Below, one piece after another: positions 18,810-26,918 of a stretch of 64,000 nt of DNA (position 1 is its first letter; each line of letters begins with the position of its first letter). Origin of the DNA: an uncultured Rikenellaceae bacterium (lineage in GTDB: Bacteria; Bacteroidota; Bacteroidia; Bacteroidales; Rikenellaceae). Made by a program: the position numbers and the translations under genes. Under the pieces are notes generated by a model. That model did no database searches. It worked only from the letters and a program-made list of their open reading frames with translations, and had not been told where the DNA came from. Location of the stretch: NCBI GenBank assembly GCA_946486375.1, contig CAMLTW010000002.1:62001-126000 (forward strand), given 5' to 3'.

Positions 18810-18845
18810 GAGTGTAGGTTTTATTTGTTGTTTTCGATCGGTTTG

Positions 18846-18875
18846 CAAAGTTATGTTTTTTTGCCACATATCAAA
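18846..18875 (-). promoter_or_regulatory. Promoter of the TPR-protein gene
   Basis: On the minus strand TTTG (18872-18875), 18 bases, then TAACTTTG (18846-18853), one base short of the ideal spacing. It overlaps the boundary with tadA. Confidence 0.7.
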
Positions 18876-18878
18876 GGG

Positions 18879-19337
18879 TTATTTTCCGGAATCCCGGACT
18901 TTTTTGAAAAAATCGGCGATCAGCGTTCCGCATTCCTCCTCCATCACGCCCTTCCGCACTTTCGTTTTCGGATGCAACAGCTTTCCCGGTATCGTGGTAT
19001 GGCCCCGTTTCGGATCCCCGGCCCCGTAGACGATTTCTCCCACCTGCGCCCAATAACAGGCGGCAGCGCACATCGGGCACGGTTCCACGGTCACGTACAG
19101 GGTGCAATCCTGCAGGTATTTACTTCCCAGCGCATGAGCGGCGGCGGTGAGGGCCTGCATTTCGGCATGGGCCGTCGGGTCGGACAGCGTTTCGGTCAGG
19201 TTGTGTGCCCGGGCGATCACCGTTCCTTTCGCCGCGATCACCGCACCGATGGGAACCTCTCCTTGAGATAACGCTTTCCGGGCTTCGGCTATTGCCAGCC
19301 GCATAAAAAAAACGTCGCTGTTTTGTGTGTTCCCCAT
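18879..19337 (-). CDS. tadA: tRNA adenosine deaminase / nucleoside deaminase
   Basis: 152 residues from the ATG at 19337. Zinc-dependent cytidine/deoxycytidylate deaminase fold: HAEMQAL supplies the zinc His and the catalytic Glu, and PCPMCAAAC the two zinc Cys. This layout and the N-terminal FFMRLAIAEARKALSQGEVPIGAVI match TadA, which converts the wobble adenosine of tRNA-Arg(ACG) to inosine. A related guanine deaminase is the main alternative. The frame is open upstream to 19433, but the family begins at about the chosen Met. It is divergent from aspS. Confidence 0.88.
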   Translation of the reverse strand: MGNTQNSDVFFMRLAIAEARKALSQGEVPIGAVIAAKGTVIARAHNLTETLSDPTAHAEMQALTAAAHALGSKYLQDCTLYVTVEPCPMCAAACYWAQVGEIVYGAGDPKRGHTTIPGKLLHPKTKVRKGVMEEECGTLIADFFKKVRDSGK

Positions 19338-19485
19338 TAAAGTTATACCTTTGAAACTGAAAGGCGCATCGTCTTTCACAACAAACACCATTCCACGACA
19401 ACCGCCGGATGCGGGGCGGATTCCGTTCCGCAATCCGGTCGTTTCGTCAAAGGTATTGAAATATCGTTAAAAATAAAAACGGAAC

Positions 19486-21249
19486 ATGTACAGAACACAC
19501 ACTTGCGGGGAGCTCCGCGGCGCCGATGCGGGAAAAACCGTTACGCTGGCGGGCTGGGTGCAGAAGGTGCGGAACCTCGGAGCCATGACTTTCATCGACA
19601 TTCGCGACCGGTACGGCATCACGCAGCTGGTGGCCGACGAGCGGGCCGGAGAGGAACTGAAAAACACGGCGGCGCATCTGGGACGGGAATACGTGATTCA
19701 GGCGGTCGGTCGGGTGGTGGAACGGGCTGCGAAGAATCCGGCGATGGAAACGGGGGATATCGAAGTGGTACTGGAATCCCTGCGGGTGCTGAACGTGGCG
19801 CAGACGCCTCCGTTCACCATCGAGGACAACAGCGACGGCGGGGACGAACTGCGGATGAAATACCGTTACCTCGACCTGCGGCGCAACCCGCTGAAAAAGG
19901 CGCTCGCCCTGCGGCACCGGATGGCGCAGCTCATCCGCAATTACCTCGATGCGAACGGTTTTCTCGAAATAGAAACCCCCTGTCTGATCAAATCCACGCC
20001 GGAGGGAGCGCGGGACTTCGTGGTTCCCTCGCGGATGAATCCGGGGGAATTCTATGCGCTGCCCCAGTCGCCGCAACAGTTCAAGCAGTTGTTGATGGTG
20101 GCGGGTTACGACCGGTATTTCCAGATCGTGCGCTGCTTCCGGGACGAGGACCTGCGGGCCGACCGGCAGCCCGAGTTCACGCAGATCGACTGCGAAATGT
20201 CGTTCGTGGACCGGGAGGACGTGCTGGGGATGTTCGAGGGTTTGGCCAAGGATTTGTTCCGGAAGGTGCTGAACCTCGAATTTCCGGAGGCTTTCCCGCG
20301 GATGAGCTATGCGGATGCGATGGAATACTACGGTTCGGACAAGCCCGACATCCGGTTCGGGATGCGTTTCGCGGACGTGACGGAGGCGGTACAGGGGAAA
20401 GGATTCGGCGTGTTCGATTCGGCGGAGTACGTCGGGGCGATTTGTGCCGACGGTTGTGCGGGCTATACCCGGAAACAACTGGACGAACTGACGGAGTTCG
20501 TGAAGCGTCCGCAGGTAGGGGCTAAGGGAATGGTCTATGTCCGCTGCGAGGCGGACGGACATTACAAGTCGAGCGTCGATAAATTCTACGGGCAGGAAGA
20601 TCTGCAGCGGATTGCGGAAAAGACCGGGGCGAAGGCCGGCGATCTGATCCTGATCCTTTCGGGGCCGAAGAAACAGACTCTGACGGCCTTGGGCGAATTG
20701 CGGCTCGAAATGGGTACCCGGTTGGGGCTGCGGTCGAAGGACCGGTTCGCTCCGCTGTGGGTGGTGGATTTCCCGCTGCTGGAATGGGACGACGAAGCGC
20801 AGCGGTTCTTCGCCATGCACCATCCGTTCACTTCTCCGAAAACGGAAGACCTGCCGCTGTTCGACACCGATCCGGGAGCGATGCGGGCCAACGCCTACGA
20901 TTTCGTGGTGAACGGGGTCGAAGTGGGGGGCGGTTCCATCCGGATTTTCGATTCGCAGGTGCAACACAAGATGTTTTCCGTATTGGGCTTCACGCCCGAA
21001 GAGGCCGAAAAACAGTTCGGATTCCTGATGAATGCATTCCGGTTCGGGGCGCCGCCGCACGGGGGGATCGCTTTCGGATTCGACCGCTGGTGCGCTTTGT
21101 TCGGGGGTGCGGATTCCATCCGGGATTACATCGCTTTCCCGAAAAACAATTCGGGGCGGGATGTCATGACGGATTCCCCGTCGCCGATTTCGGAAGCGCA
21201 GTTGGAAGAACTTTCCATCCGGGTCGAAAAAAACGAGGGGGAGGAATAG
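19486..21249 (+). CDS. aspS: Aspartyl-tRNA synthetase
   Basis: 587 residues, the bacterial length. N-terminal anticodon-binding OB fold (about 1-105: [31 protein letters not shown]), class II catalytic core with motif 2 [18 protein letters not shown] (about residue 215), the bacterial GAD insertion domain (about 295-415), and motif 3 [10 protein letters not shown] (about residue 524). It charges tRNA-Asp in the cytosol. The cdaA gene follows 58 bases downstream on the same strand. Confidence 0.98.
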   Translation: MYRTHTCGELRGADAGKTVTLAGWVQKVRNLGAMTFIDIRDRYGITQLVADERAGEELKNTAAHLGREYVIQAVGRVVERAAKNPAMETGDIEVVLESLRVLNVAQTPPFTIEDNSDGGDELRMKYRYLDLRRNPLKKALALRHRMAQLIRNYLDANGFLEIETPCLIKSTPEGARDFVVPSRMNPGEFYALPQSPQQFKQLLMVAGYDRYFQIVRCFRDEDLRADRQPEFTQIDCEMSFVDREDVLGMFEGLAKDLFRKVLNLEFPEAFPRMSYADAMEYYGSDKPDIRFGMRFADVTEAVQGKGFGVFDSAEYVGAICADGCAGYTRKQLDELTEFVKRPQVGAKGMVYVRCEADGHYKSSVDKFYGQEDLQRIAEKTGAKAGDLILILSGPKKQTLTALGELRLEMGTRLGLRSKDRFAPLWVVDFPLLEWDDEAQRFFAMHHPFTSPKTEDLPLFDTDPGAMRANAYDFVVNGVEVGGGSIRIFDSQVQHKMFSVLGFTPEEAEKQFGFLMNAFRFGAPPHGGIAFGFDRWCALFGGADSIRDYIAFPKNNSGRDVMTDSPSPISEAQLEELSIRVEKNEGEE

Positions 21250-21307
21250 CCTGCGGGCCGTTTTCGGAAAATCGGAGGAAGCTCCGTTGAATTAAGGACG
21301 TCGCAAA

Positions 21308-22162
21308 ATGGATTTCATACAGATCAAGGCACTCGATATCGTCGACATCCTGTTGGTGGCGCTGCTGATGTACCAGCTTTACCGCCTGATTCGAAAGACG
21401 AACGCCCTCAGCATCTTCACGGGGATACTGATCGTCTACCTGTTGTGGCTGGTGGTGCGGGTGCTCAATATGGAGCTGTTGAGCCTGCTGCTGGGGCAGG
21501 TGATCGGGGTGGGAGCCATCGCACTGATTATCGTCTTCCAGCCCGAAATCCGGAAATTCCTCTTTCTGCTGGGCGAACGGTATTCCAAGCGGAGGAGTTC
21601 CTTTCTGGGGCGTTTCTTCTTCGGGAAGGCTTACGAAGACCGGACGGAATGGCTGAATCAGCTCGTGCTGGCCTGCGAGGAAATGGCCGAGACCTATACG
21701 GGCGCTCTGATCGTTATCCGACGCAGCAGCGACATGGCGGAATTCATGGCTCAGGGGGAAGTGATCGATGCGCTGGTGAAGAAAGACCTGATCGAAAACA
21801 TTTTTTTCAAGAATTCGCCTTTGCACGACGGGGCGATGCTGATCGAAGGGGATCGGATCAAGGCGGTCCGCTGCATTCTGCCCGTTTCGGAACGGACCGA
21901 CATTCCGGGATATTTCGGCACGCGGCACCGGGCGGCGCTGGGAGCGTCGGAAATTTCGGATGCGCTGGTGGTTGTGGTGTCCGAAGAGCGGGGACAGATT
22001 TCCTTCGTGCAGGGAGGCGAAATTACGGCCCATATCAGCGGCGCCAAGCTGAAGGAGCTGATTTCGCAGGCTATGGGCTTGTCGGTCGAGTCATCCGGTT
22101 CCCGTCCGATCCGCCGTCGGGTGCAGGAGGTGGCTCCCGATGACCGGCCGCAGGATTTGTGA
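21308..22162 (+). CDS. cdaA: Diadenylate cyclase (c-di-AMP synthase), CdaA type
   Basis: 284 residues. Three N-terminal transmembrane helices (about 8-25, 36-55 and 58-78) are followed by a DAC domain with the substrate motifs DGAM (in NSPLHDGAMLIEG, about residue 175) and RHRAA (GTRHRAALGASE, about residue 207). It condenses two ATP into cyclic di-AMP at the inner face of the membrane; c-di-AMP generally controls potassium and turgor. No CdaR-type regulator or GlmM gene adjoins it, unlike the Firmicutes operon. It probably shares a transcript with aspS and ends at a strong terminator. Confidence 0.95.
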   Translation: MDFIQIKALDIVDILLVALLMYQLYRLIRKTNALSIFTGILIVYLLWLVVRVLNMELLSLLLGQVIGVGAIALIIVFQPEIRKFLFLLGERYSKRRSSFLGRFFFGKAYEDRTEWLNQLVLACEEMAETYTGALIVIRRSSDMAEFMAQGEVIDALVKKDLIENIFFKNSPLHDGAMLIEGDRIKAVRCILPVSERTDIPGYFGTRHRAALGASEISDALVVVVSEERGQISFVQGGEITAHISGAKLKELISQAMGLSVESSGSRPIRRRVQEVAPDDRPQDL

Positions 22163-22183
22163 GCGGACGGGGAAGACCTAAGA

Positions 22184-22214
22184 AAAAAGCGCTTGCGGAA
22201 AGCAAGCGCTTTTT
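22184..22214 (+). terminator. Bidirectional terminator between cdaA and the phosphatase
   Basis: AAAAAGCGCTTGC and GCAAGCGCTTTTT form a perfect 13-bp stem around GGAAA. With A-runs and T-runs on both sides it serves the two convergent genes. Confidence 0.9.
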
Positions 22215-22233
22215 ATATGGAGCCGAGGACGAA

Positions 22234-23895
22234 TCATTCGAGCAGTTTCCGGAGGCGTCTCGGAACGTAAAACGTGTCGTTTCTGTCCACGTAAACCGCC
22301 AGTGTGCCCAGCCGGATTTCCTTTCCGTTCAGCCGGGCCGTGTCGGTGTTGCCCGAAATCGTTAACATGCCTTTTCCTCCTTTCACCGTCAGCATGGAAG
22401 CTGAACCGGCCGGCTCGATCCGGCAGTCCATGCCTCGAAAGACGTCCCGGTGAGAAACGAAGTTTTCCGCCGTCAGTGAGTCGAGTGCGCCTTCCAGCCC
22501 GAACTGCCGGGTCAGGTAAGCGTTCAGTTCCACATGGGTCAGCAACCCGCGCGGGATGTCGCCCTGCGGATGATAGGCCGCCAGAAAAACGTCTTCTCCG
22601 GTGTGACCGTTGGTGGTGAAACCGAGCAGGGTGCGGGAGCTCATGATGTCTCCTACACGGTATTGAAGCGGACGATTGTCGCGTTGGCGGGGCGGCAGCG
22701 GACTGTTGCGGTAATCCCGTGAACGATACAGCGAATCGACTTCGGCATCCGTGAGGTCGATGTTCAGCAGGCGGCGGAACAGAGGACGCAGACTGTCCGT
22801 CGGGTCGATGTTCATCCGATCGGCCATTCCCTGCGCCGTGGTACGGAAATGCCGGAAGGGTTCCAACAGGCGTTCCAGCGGCAATGTGTCATATCCGTGG
22901 GAAAGGGATCGGTTTCCGATGCTGATCCCGCTGTTTCCGTGGTCGGGAACCACTACCACCAGCGTTTCTCCGTCCGTCCGGGCGAAAAGCATGGCTTCCC
23001 GCACCGCCTCGTCGAAGGCCAGAAATTCGGTGATCATGCCCATCGGATCGTTGGCGTGCGCCGCCCAGTCCACTTTACTCCCTTCGACCATCAGGAAGAA
23101 GCCGTTTTCGTTTTGCGACAGGATCGAAAGCGCCTTGCGGGTCATTTCGGCCAACGAAGGCACCCGTGACGTGTCCCGGTCGAGATCGTACGGTTGCGCT
23201 TTTGCCCCGAACAATGCCCAGAGCTTGTTCCCCTGAAAACGACGCATTCCTGCCGGATCGTCGGTCAGTACGGTCGTTTTCCGCTGTTCCAGCACCTTTT
23301 TATATTCCGGGGTCAAAAAGGCCGTGCCGCCTCCCAATACCACGTCGATATCGTTGTGCACCATTTGCCGGGCCAGTACGGGATAAGCGTTCCGGTCGTA
23401 GTAGTGGGCCGTCACGTCCGCCGGCGTCGCATGGGGAAATTCGCAGGTGAAGACGATCCCCGTGCTTTTCCCTTTCAGCTGCCTGCCCGCTTCGGCCAGC
23501 GTCGTCAGTGGTTGATATTGGCGTTCCGGGTCGACCGGGTAAATGTCGTTATCGGGATTCTGCGGCGGATACATGCTGACATGGCCCGTCCGGGTGCGCT
23601 GCCCTGTCATGTAGGTCGAAGTGGTGGGAGCGGAATCCCCGATCGGGGAATCGGAACAGTGGGTTTTCACCAGACCGCACAGGTAGGGATCGACCGCCAG
23701 TTTTTCCTCTCCGCCGAGCACGCGCCACCGGTACCACCGGCTCAGGGAAAGCACCGGCACCGAGGTGCCGTCCGGGATCATCAGGACGATGTTCTTGACA
23801 GGCCGGGGCGCTTGTTCCGCCGCCTGCATTCGGCCGGGCAGATACAGGGAAGCGAGGAGGCACAGGGCCGGAAGAATCGTCGAACGTTTTTTCAT
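22234..23895 (-). CDS. Secreted PhoA-type alkaline phosphatase
   Basis: 553 residues from the ATG at 23895 (MKKRSTILPALCLLASLYL is the signal peptide start). Alkaline phosphatase superfamily marks are the metal Asp in NIVLMIPDGTS, the nucleophile Ser in IGDSAPTTSTYMTG, KVDWAAHANDP, and the metal-binding VVVPDHGNSG. It hydrolyses phosphomonoesters, expected in the periplasm or at the surface. It is last in a minus-strand series with SusC, SusD and an NPP-type phosphodiesterase, separated from the latter by 193 bases that hold a -7 box and a hairpin, so it may have its own promoter. Confidence 0.92.
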   Translation of the reverse strand: MKKRSTILPALCLLASLYLPGRMQAAEQAPRPVKNIVLMIPDGTSVPVLSLSRWYRWRVLGGEEKLAVDPYLCGLVKTHCSDSPIGDSAPTTSTYMTGQRTRTGHVSMYPPQNPDNDIYPVDPERQYQPLTTLAEAGRQLKGKSTGIVFTCEFPHATPADVTAHYYDRNAYPVLARQMVHNDIDVVLGGGTAFLTPEYKKVLEQRKTTVLTDDPAGMRRFQGNKLWALFGAKAQPYDLDRDTSRVPSLAEMTRKALSILSQNENGFFLMVEGSKVDWAAHANDPMGMITEFLAFDEAVREAMLFARTDGETLVVVVPDHGNSGISIGNRSLSHGYDTLPLERLLEPFRHFRTTAQGMADRMNIDPTDSLRPLFRRLLNIDLTDAEVDSLYRSRDYRNSPLPPRQRDNRPLQYRVGDIMSSRTLLGFTTNGHTGEDVFLAAYHPQGDIPRGLLTHVELNAYLTRQFGLEGALDSLTAENFVSHRDVFRGMDCRIEPAGSASMLTVKGGKGMLTISGNTDTARLNGKEIRLGTLAVYVDRNDTFYVPRRLRKLLE

Positions 23896-23919
23896 TTCAC
23901 GATTTTCGTTTTGATGGTT

Positions 23920-23927
23920 CAAAGATA
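23920..23927 (-). promoter_or_regulatory. -7 box of the alkaline phosphatase gene
   Basis: The minus strand reads TATCTTTG, an exact TAnnTTTG match, 25 bases before the phosphatase start. Confidence 0.5.
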
Positions 23928-24038
23928 GGAAAACAATGAATGCATTCGGACACGTCGCGGAAATTCCGGTTTTCAGGATGGTCGGCGACCGGGATTCGCG
24001 GATGCCGTCGGCTTCCGTTCTTCCGGAGACGGTTTCCC

Positions 24039-24067
24039 GCGCTTTCTCCGGTTGCCGGAAAAAGCGC
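24039..24067 (-). terminator. Hairpin after the phosphodiesterase gene
   Basis: GCGCTTTCTCCGG pairs with CCGGAAAAAGCGC (one mismatch) around TTG, 22 bases past the phosphodiesterase stop. There is no T-run beyond the stem, so it may be a weak terminator or a processing hairpin. Confidence 0.4.
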
Positions 24068-24088
24068 CGGGCAGTCTTTGTGTTACGG

Positions 24089-25456
24089 TTACCGTTTCAG
24101 CATTTCGGGCCGGAGCCGTCCGTCCGGAGCATCGAAGTCGACACCCAGCAATTCCATGACCAACGGGGCTACGTCGGTGATGTCGATGTTGTCGATGACT
24201 TTTCCCGCCGGAATTCCCTTTCCGAAAGCGATCAGGGTCGTCGGATCGTAGGGAGAGAGGTAGCCGTGCTTGCCGGCCTTCTTGTCGGTGATGTCCGGGC
24301 CGGTGGTATTGGTCGCGACGGCTACGCCGTACCTCGGTTCCACGGCCAGCGCCGCTTTCGGGTCGCAGCCCAGTTCGGCCAGCTCTTCCTTTTCCGCGAT
24401 TCGGAACAGGCGGCGTGTGGCCTCGGGCAGCGAGGCCAGTTTTTTCCGGACGGCTTCCAGCGTCTTCGTGTCGTTTTCGTCTTTCAGGTACAGGAACATC
24501 GTAGCGCCCGCACCGTGGAATTTCGCTTTCCAGTTTTCCGGGTCGTCGGTCAGCAGTCCCGCTTCGGTCAGCCAGACGTTCGGGGAAATGAGTTTTTCCA
24601 CGTCCGTAAACCCGTGATCCCCGCAGACGATGACCGCCGTGCTGTCCATCAGGCCGTATCGCCTCAACCCTTCCAACACTTGGTTGATCCCGTAATCGAC
24701 CGCCGCGACGGCCATTCTGGTTTCGTCGGAATTCGTGCCGGTCGCGTGCTGGTAGGCGTCCGTGCTGATGAAATGGATGGTCGTCAGGTTGGGACGGTAG
24801 CGGCTGAAAAGATAGGCCGCCATGTATCCCGTCCGGCCTTCCCGGTTGCGGGTGCGCGGGTTGAACGACTCGGAAGTCAGCAGGCCGGTGGCGTTTGCCT
24901 GGATTTCGTCGAAGATGCCTTCCGGTGTGCAGTAGTTGCGGATGAACTGGAGCTGATCCACGTTCCGATCGAGCGACCAGTATTCGGGTACGTTGTAGTC
25001 GATGTGACGGCATCCCGTGCTGACCGGCCAGAACAGGGAGCAGGTGGTGAGACCGTTTTCCCTGGCGGCCTGCCAGATCGTGCGGCAGCGGATGGAGTCG
25101 GCGTACCAGTTGCTGACGGCGGGTCGGTTGCCGGTGAAACGACTGTTGTAATAGATGCCGTGGTGTACGGGACGCGCTCCGGTGACGAGCGCCGTATGGG
25201 ACGGATAGGTGGACGAGGGGGCCACGCAGTTCATCCGGCGGACGAAAATTCCGTCTTTTGCCATGCGTTTCAGGGTGGGCGACGGCATGGAAGGGTCTTC
25301 CACCATGGCGGCCCGCATGCCGTCGATGGTGATCAGGACGACGTATTTGGGTTTTTCCGGAACCGGATGCTGTGCCCGTGCTCCGGATACGCCGGTCAGG
25401 GCCGCCAGCAGGAGCAATGCTCCCGCAGTACGGTTAATGAATGAACGGTACGACAT
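24089..25456 (-). CDS. Secreted NPP-type nucleotide pyrophosphatase/phosphodiesterase
   Basis: 455 residues with a signal peptide (residues 1-28, ending GARAQ). Alkaline phosphatase superfamily, nucleotide pyrophosphatase branch: VVLITIDGMR gives the first metal Asp, PSSTYPSHTALVTGARPVHHG carries the catalytic Thr, STDAYQHATG and VIVCGDHGF supply the other metal ligands. Such enzymes cleave phosphodiester or pyrophosphate bonds in nucleotides, dinucleotides or phospholipid headgroups. Its start overlaps the end of the SusD gene by 23 bases, so it is tied to the uptake pair; it would act before or during import. Confidence 0.93.
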   Translation of the reverse strand: MSYRSFINRTAGALLLLAALTGVSGARAQHPVPEKPKYVVLITIDGMRAAMVEDPSMPSPTLKRMAKDGIFVRRMNCVAPSSTYPSHTALVTGARPVHHGIYYNSRFTGNRPAVSNWYADSIRCRTIWQAARENGLTTCSLFWPVSTGCRHIDYNVPEYWSLDRNVDQLQFIRNYCTPEGIFDEIQANATGLLTSESFNPRTRNREGRTGYMAAYLFSRYRPNLTTIHFISTDAYQHATGTNSDETRMAVAAVDYGINQVLEGLRRYGLMDSTAVIVCGDHGFTDVEKLISPNVWLTEAGLLTDDPENWKAKFHGAGATMFLYLKDENDTKTLEAVRKKLASLPEATRRLFRIAEKEELAELGCDPKAALAVEPRYGVAVATNTTGPDITDKKAGKHGYLSPYDPTTLIAFGKGIPAGKVIDNIDITDVAPLVMELLGVDFDAPDGRLRPEMLKR

Positions 25457-26870
25457 ATTCGGTGTTTTTGTTATCGACGATGATTCTGTTCATGTTGTAC
25501 TTGATGACCACGGTTTCGGCCGCTTCGTCCAGCGTGAAATGATCCATATCCCGATCCAGAGGAATGAAGGCCGGAATCTGGGCTTCGGTGTACCCGGCTG
25601 CCGTGGGATTGACGCTGGCTTCGTTGAAACAGACCGGATAGCGGATGCCCAGATCGCACATCCGCCTGCCTTCGGCGAACAGGATTTCCTGCCGCATCAG
25701 GTAGAGGATTTCCAGCAGGGCGTCTTCCCCGTCTGCGGCCGCAGCGTCGATCATTTCCTCCGTAACCGAAGTGCCGGAGATGTAGGGAACGGTCACCGTG
25801 GGATGGTCTTTGCCACGGTCGAGCACCAACCCCTCCCGCAACGGGTCTTCGGCGGAGGCGGCCACCCGATAGGCCGAACGGTTGGGGTACCGGATCGAGA
25901 CGGTCGTACCGCGGGTTTCGTTTTCGTCGTTCACTTGTGCGACGGGCCTGCGTTCCACCAGCGCGAGCAGGTCTTTCAGCGTTGCGGTCGCCGCGGAAAG
26001 ATCGTGATCGGCGATCTGTGCTTCGGCCAGGATCAGCCACGCTTCCTCGGCTTTGGCGATGGCGATGGGGCGTTGCTCGTTCGCTACGCTCTGGAAATAT
26101 TTCGGATCGAGGAAATCGAGCCGGGGCAGCGGCTGGAAGGCCGTTCCGTAAATCCAGCCCTGAATGCCGTTGCTGACGCCGTTGTTCCCGTCGAAAACCA
26201 CGTAGCGAACGAAATCTCCCGATGCGGAAAGAGCCGCCTGTGCATGGGCGATCGCGTTGGTCCGGTCTCCGAGACGATGATAGGCACGGGCGATCAACAG
26301 GTTCGCCGTTGCCCGTTCCGTGTCGTCCGGAGCCGCATCGAGCAGCGCCTTGAATTCGGCGATGGCCTGGTTCAGGTTCGTTTCCCAGTCTTTCACTTCC
26401 CCTTTGGAAACTATCGGCAATCCGGTGAAATATTCCCCGGCCAGCAGGTAGGAGTAAGCCCGGATGAACCGGAGCGAATAAAGGTCTTTCTCCGTGGTGG
26501 CGGGATCGGTCGCGGCGATTTTGTCCAGTCCGTAAACGGCGGTTTCGCGAAGCGTGGCGACCAGCCCCTGCAGGTTGGTGACGTCCCGGTCGTGGTATTC
26601 GATCTGCGGAACGTCGAATACCTTGCTGCTCTGGGTATAATTGTTGTAATAGTTGTCGGAAACCAGTTCGGCCATTTCCACGAAGGCGGCCACGGTGGTG
26701 GCGAAATCCCGCTCGAGACCGTTTCTCCACGGAGCCATCGTACTAGTGCTGCCCAGATAATTGTCTTCGTCCACGTTGGGGTTGATGATGTCCTTCGGCT
26801 GGATCAGATCGCATGCGCCGAGCAGCGCCGCCAGCGAAAGGGTTCCGAGATAGATTGCTGTTTTTTTCAT
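25434..26870 (-). CDS. SusD/RagB-family lipoprotein of the phosphatase-linked locus
   Basis: 478 residues with a lipobox LGAC (Cys about residue 20). SusD helical repeats are visible (SLRFIRAYSYLLAGEYFTGLPIV, ATANLLIARAYHRLGDRTNAIAHAQAAL), and the C-terminal half contains EILYLMRQEILFAEGRRMCDLGIRYP, the equivalent of the usual SusD signature. It is the surface lid of the SusC receptor upstream, from which it is separated by only 48 bases. Its 3' end overlaps the phosphodiesterase start. Confidence 0.92.
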   Translation of the reverse strand: MKKTAIYLGTLSLAALLGACDLIQPKDIINPNVDEDNYLGSTSTMAPWRNGLERDFATTVAAFVEMAELVSDNYYNNYTQSSKVFDVPQIEYHDRDVTNLQGLVATLRETAVYGLDKIAATDPATTEKDLYSLRFIRAYSYLLAGEYFTGLPIVSKGEVKDWETNLNQAIAEFKALLDAAPDDTERATANLLIARAYHRLGDRTNAIAHAQAALSASGDFVRYVVFDGNNGVSNGIQGWIYGTAFQPLPRLDFLDPKYFQSVANEQRPIAIAKAEEAWLILAEAQIADHDLSAATATLKDLLALVERRPVAQVNDENETRGTTVSIRYPNRSAYRVAASAEDPLREGLVLDRGKDHPTVTVPYISGTSVTEEMIDAAAADGEDALLEILYLMRQEILFAEGRRMCDLGIRYPVCFNEASVNPTAAGYTEAQIPAFIPLDRDMDHFTLDEAAETVVIKYNMNRIIVDNKNTEYVVPFIH

Positions 26871-26918
26871 GTTTCGTTTTTTGGCGTCGATTGAATGTTA
26901 AAGTGCTGTCGGACGGGA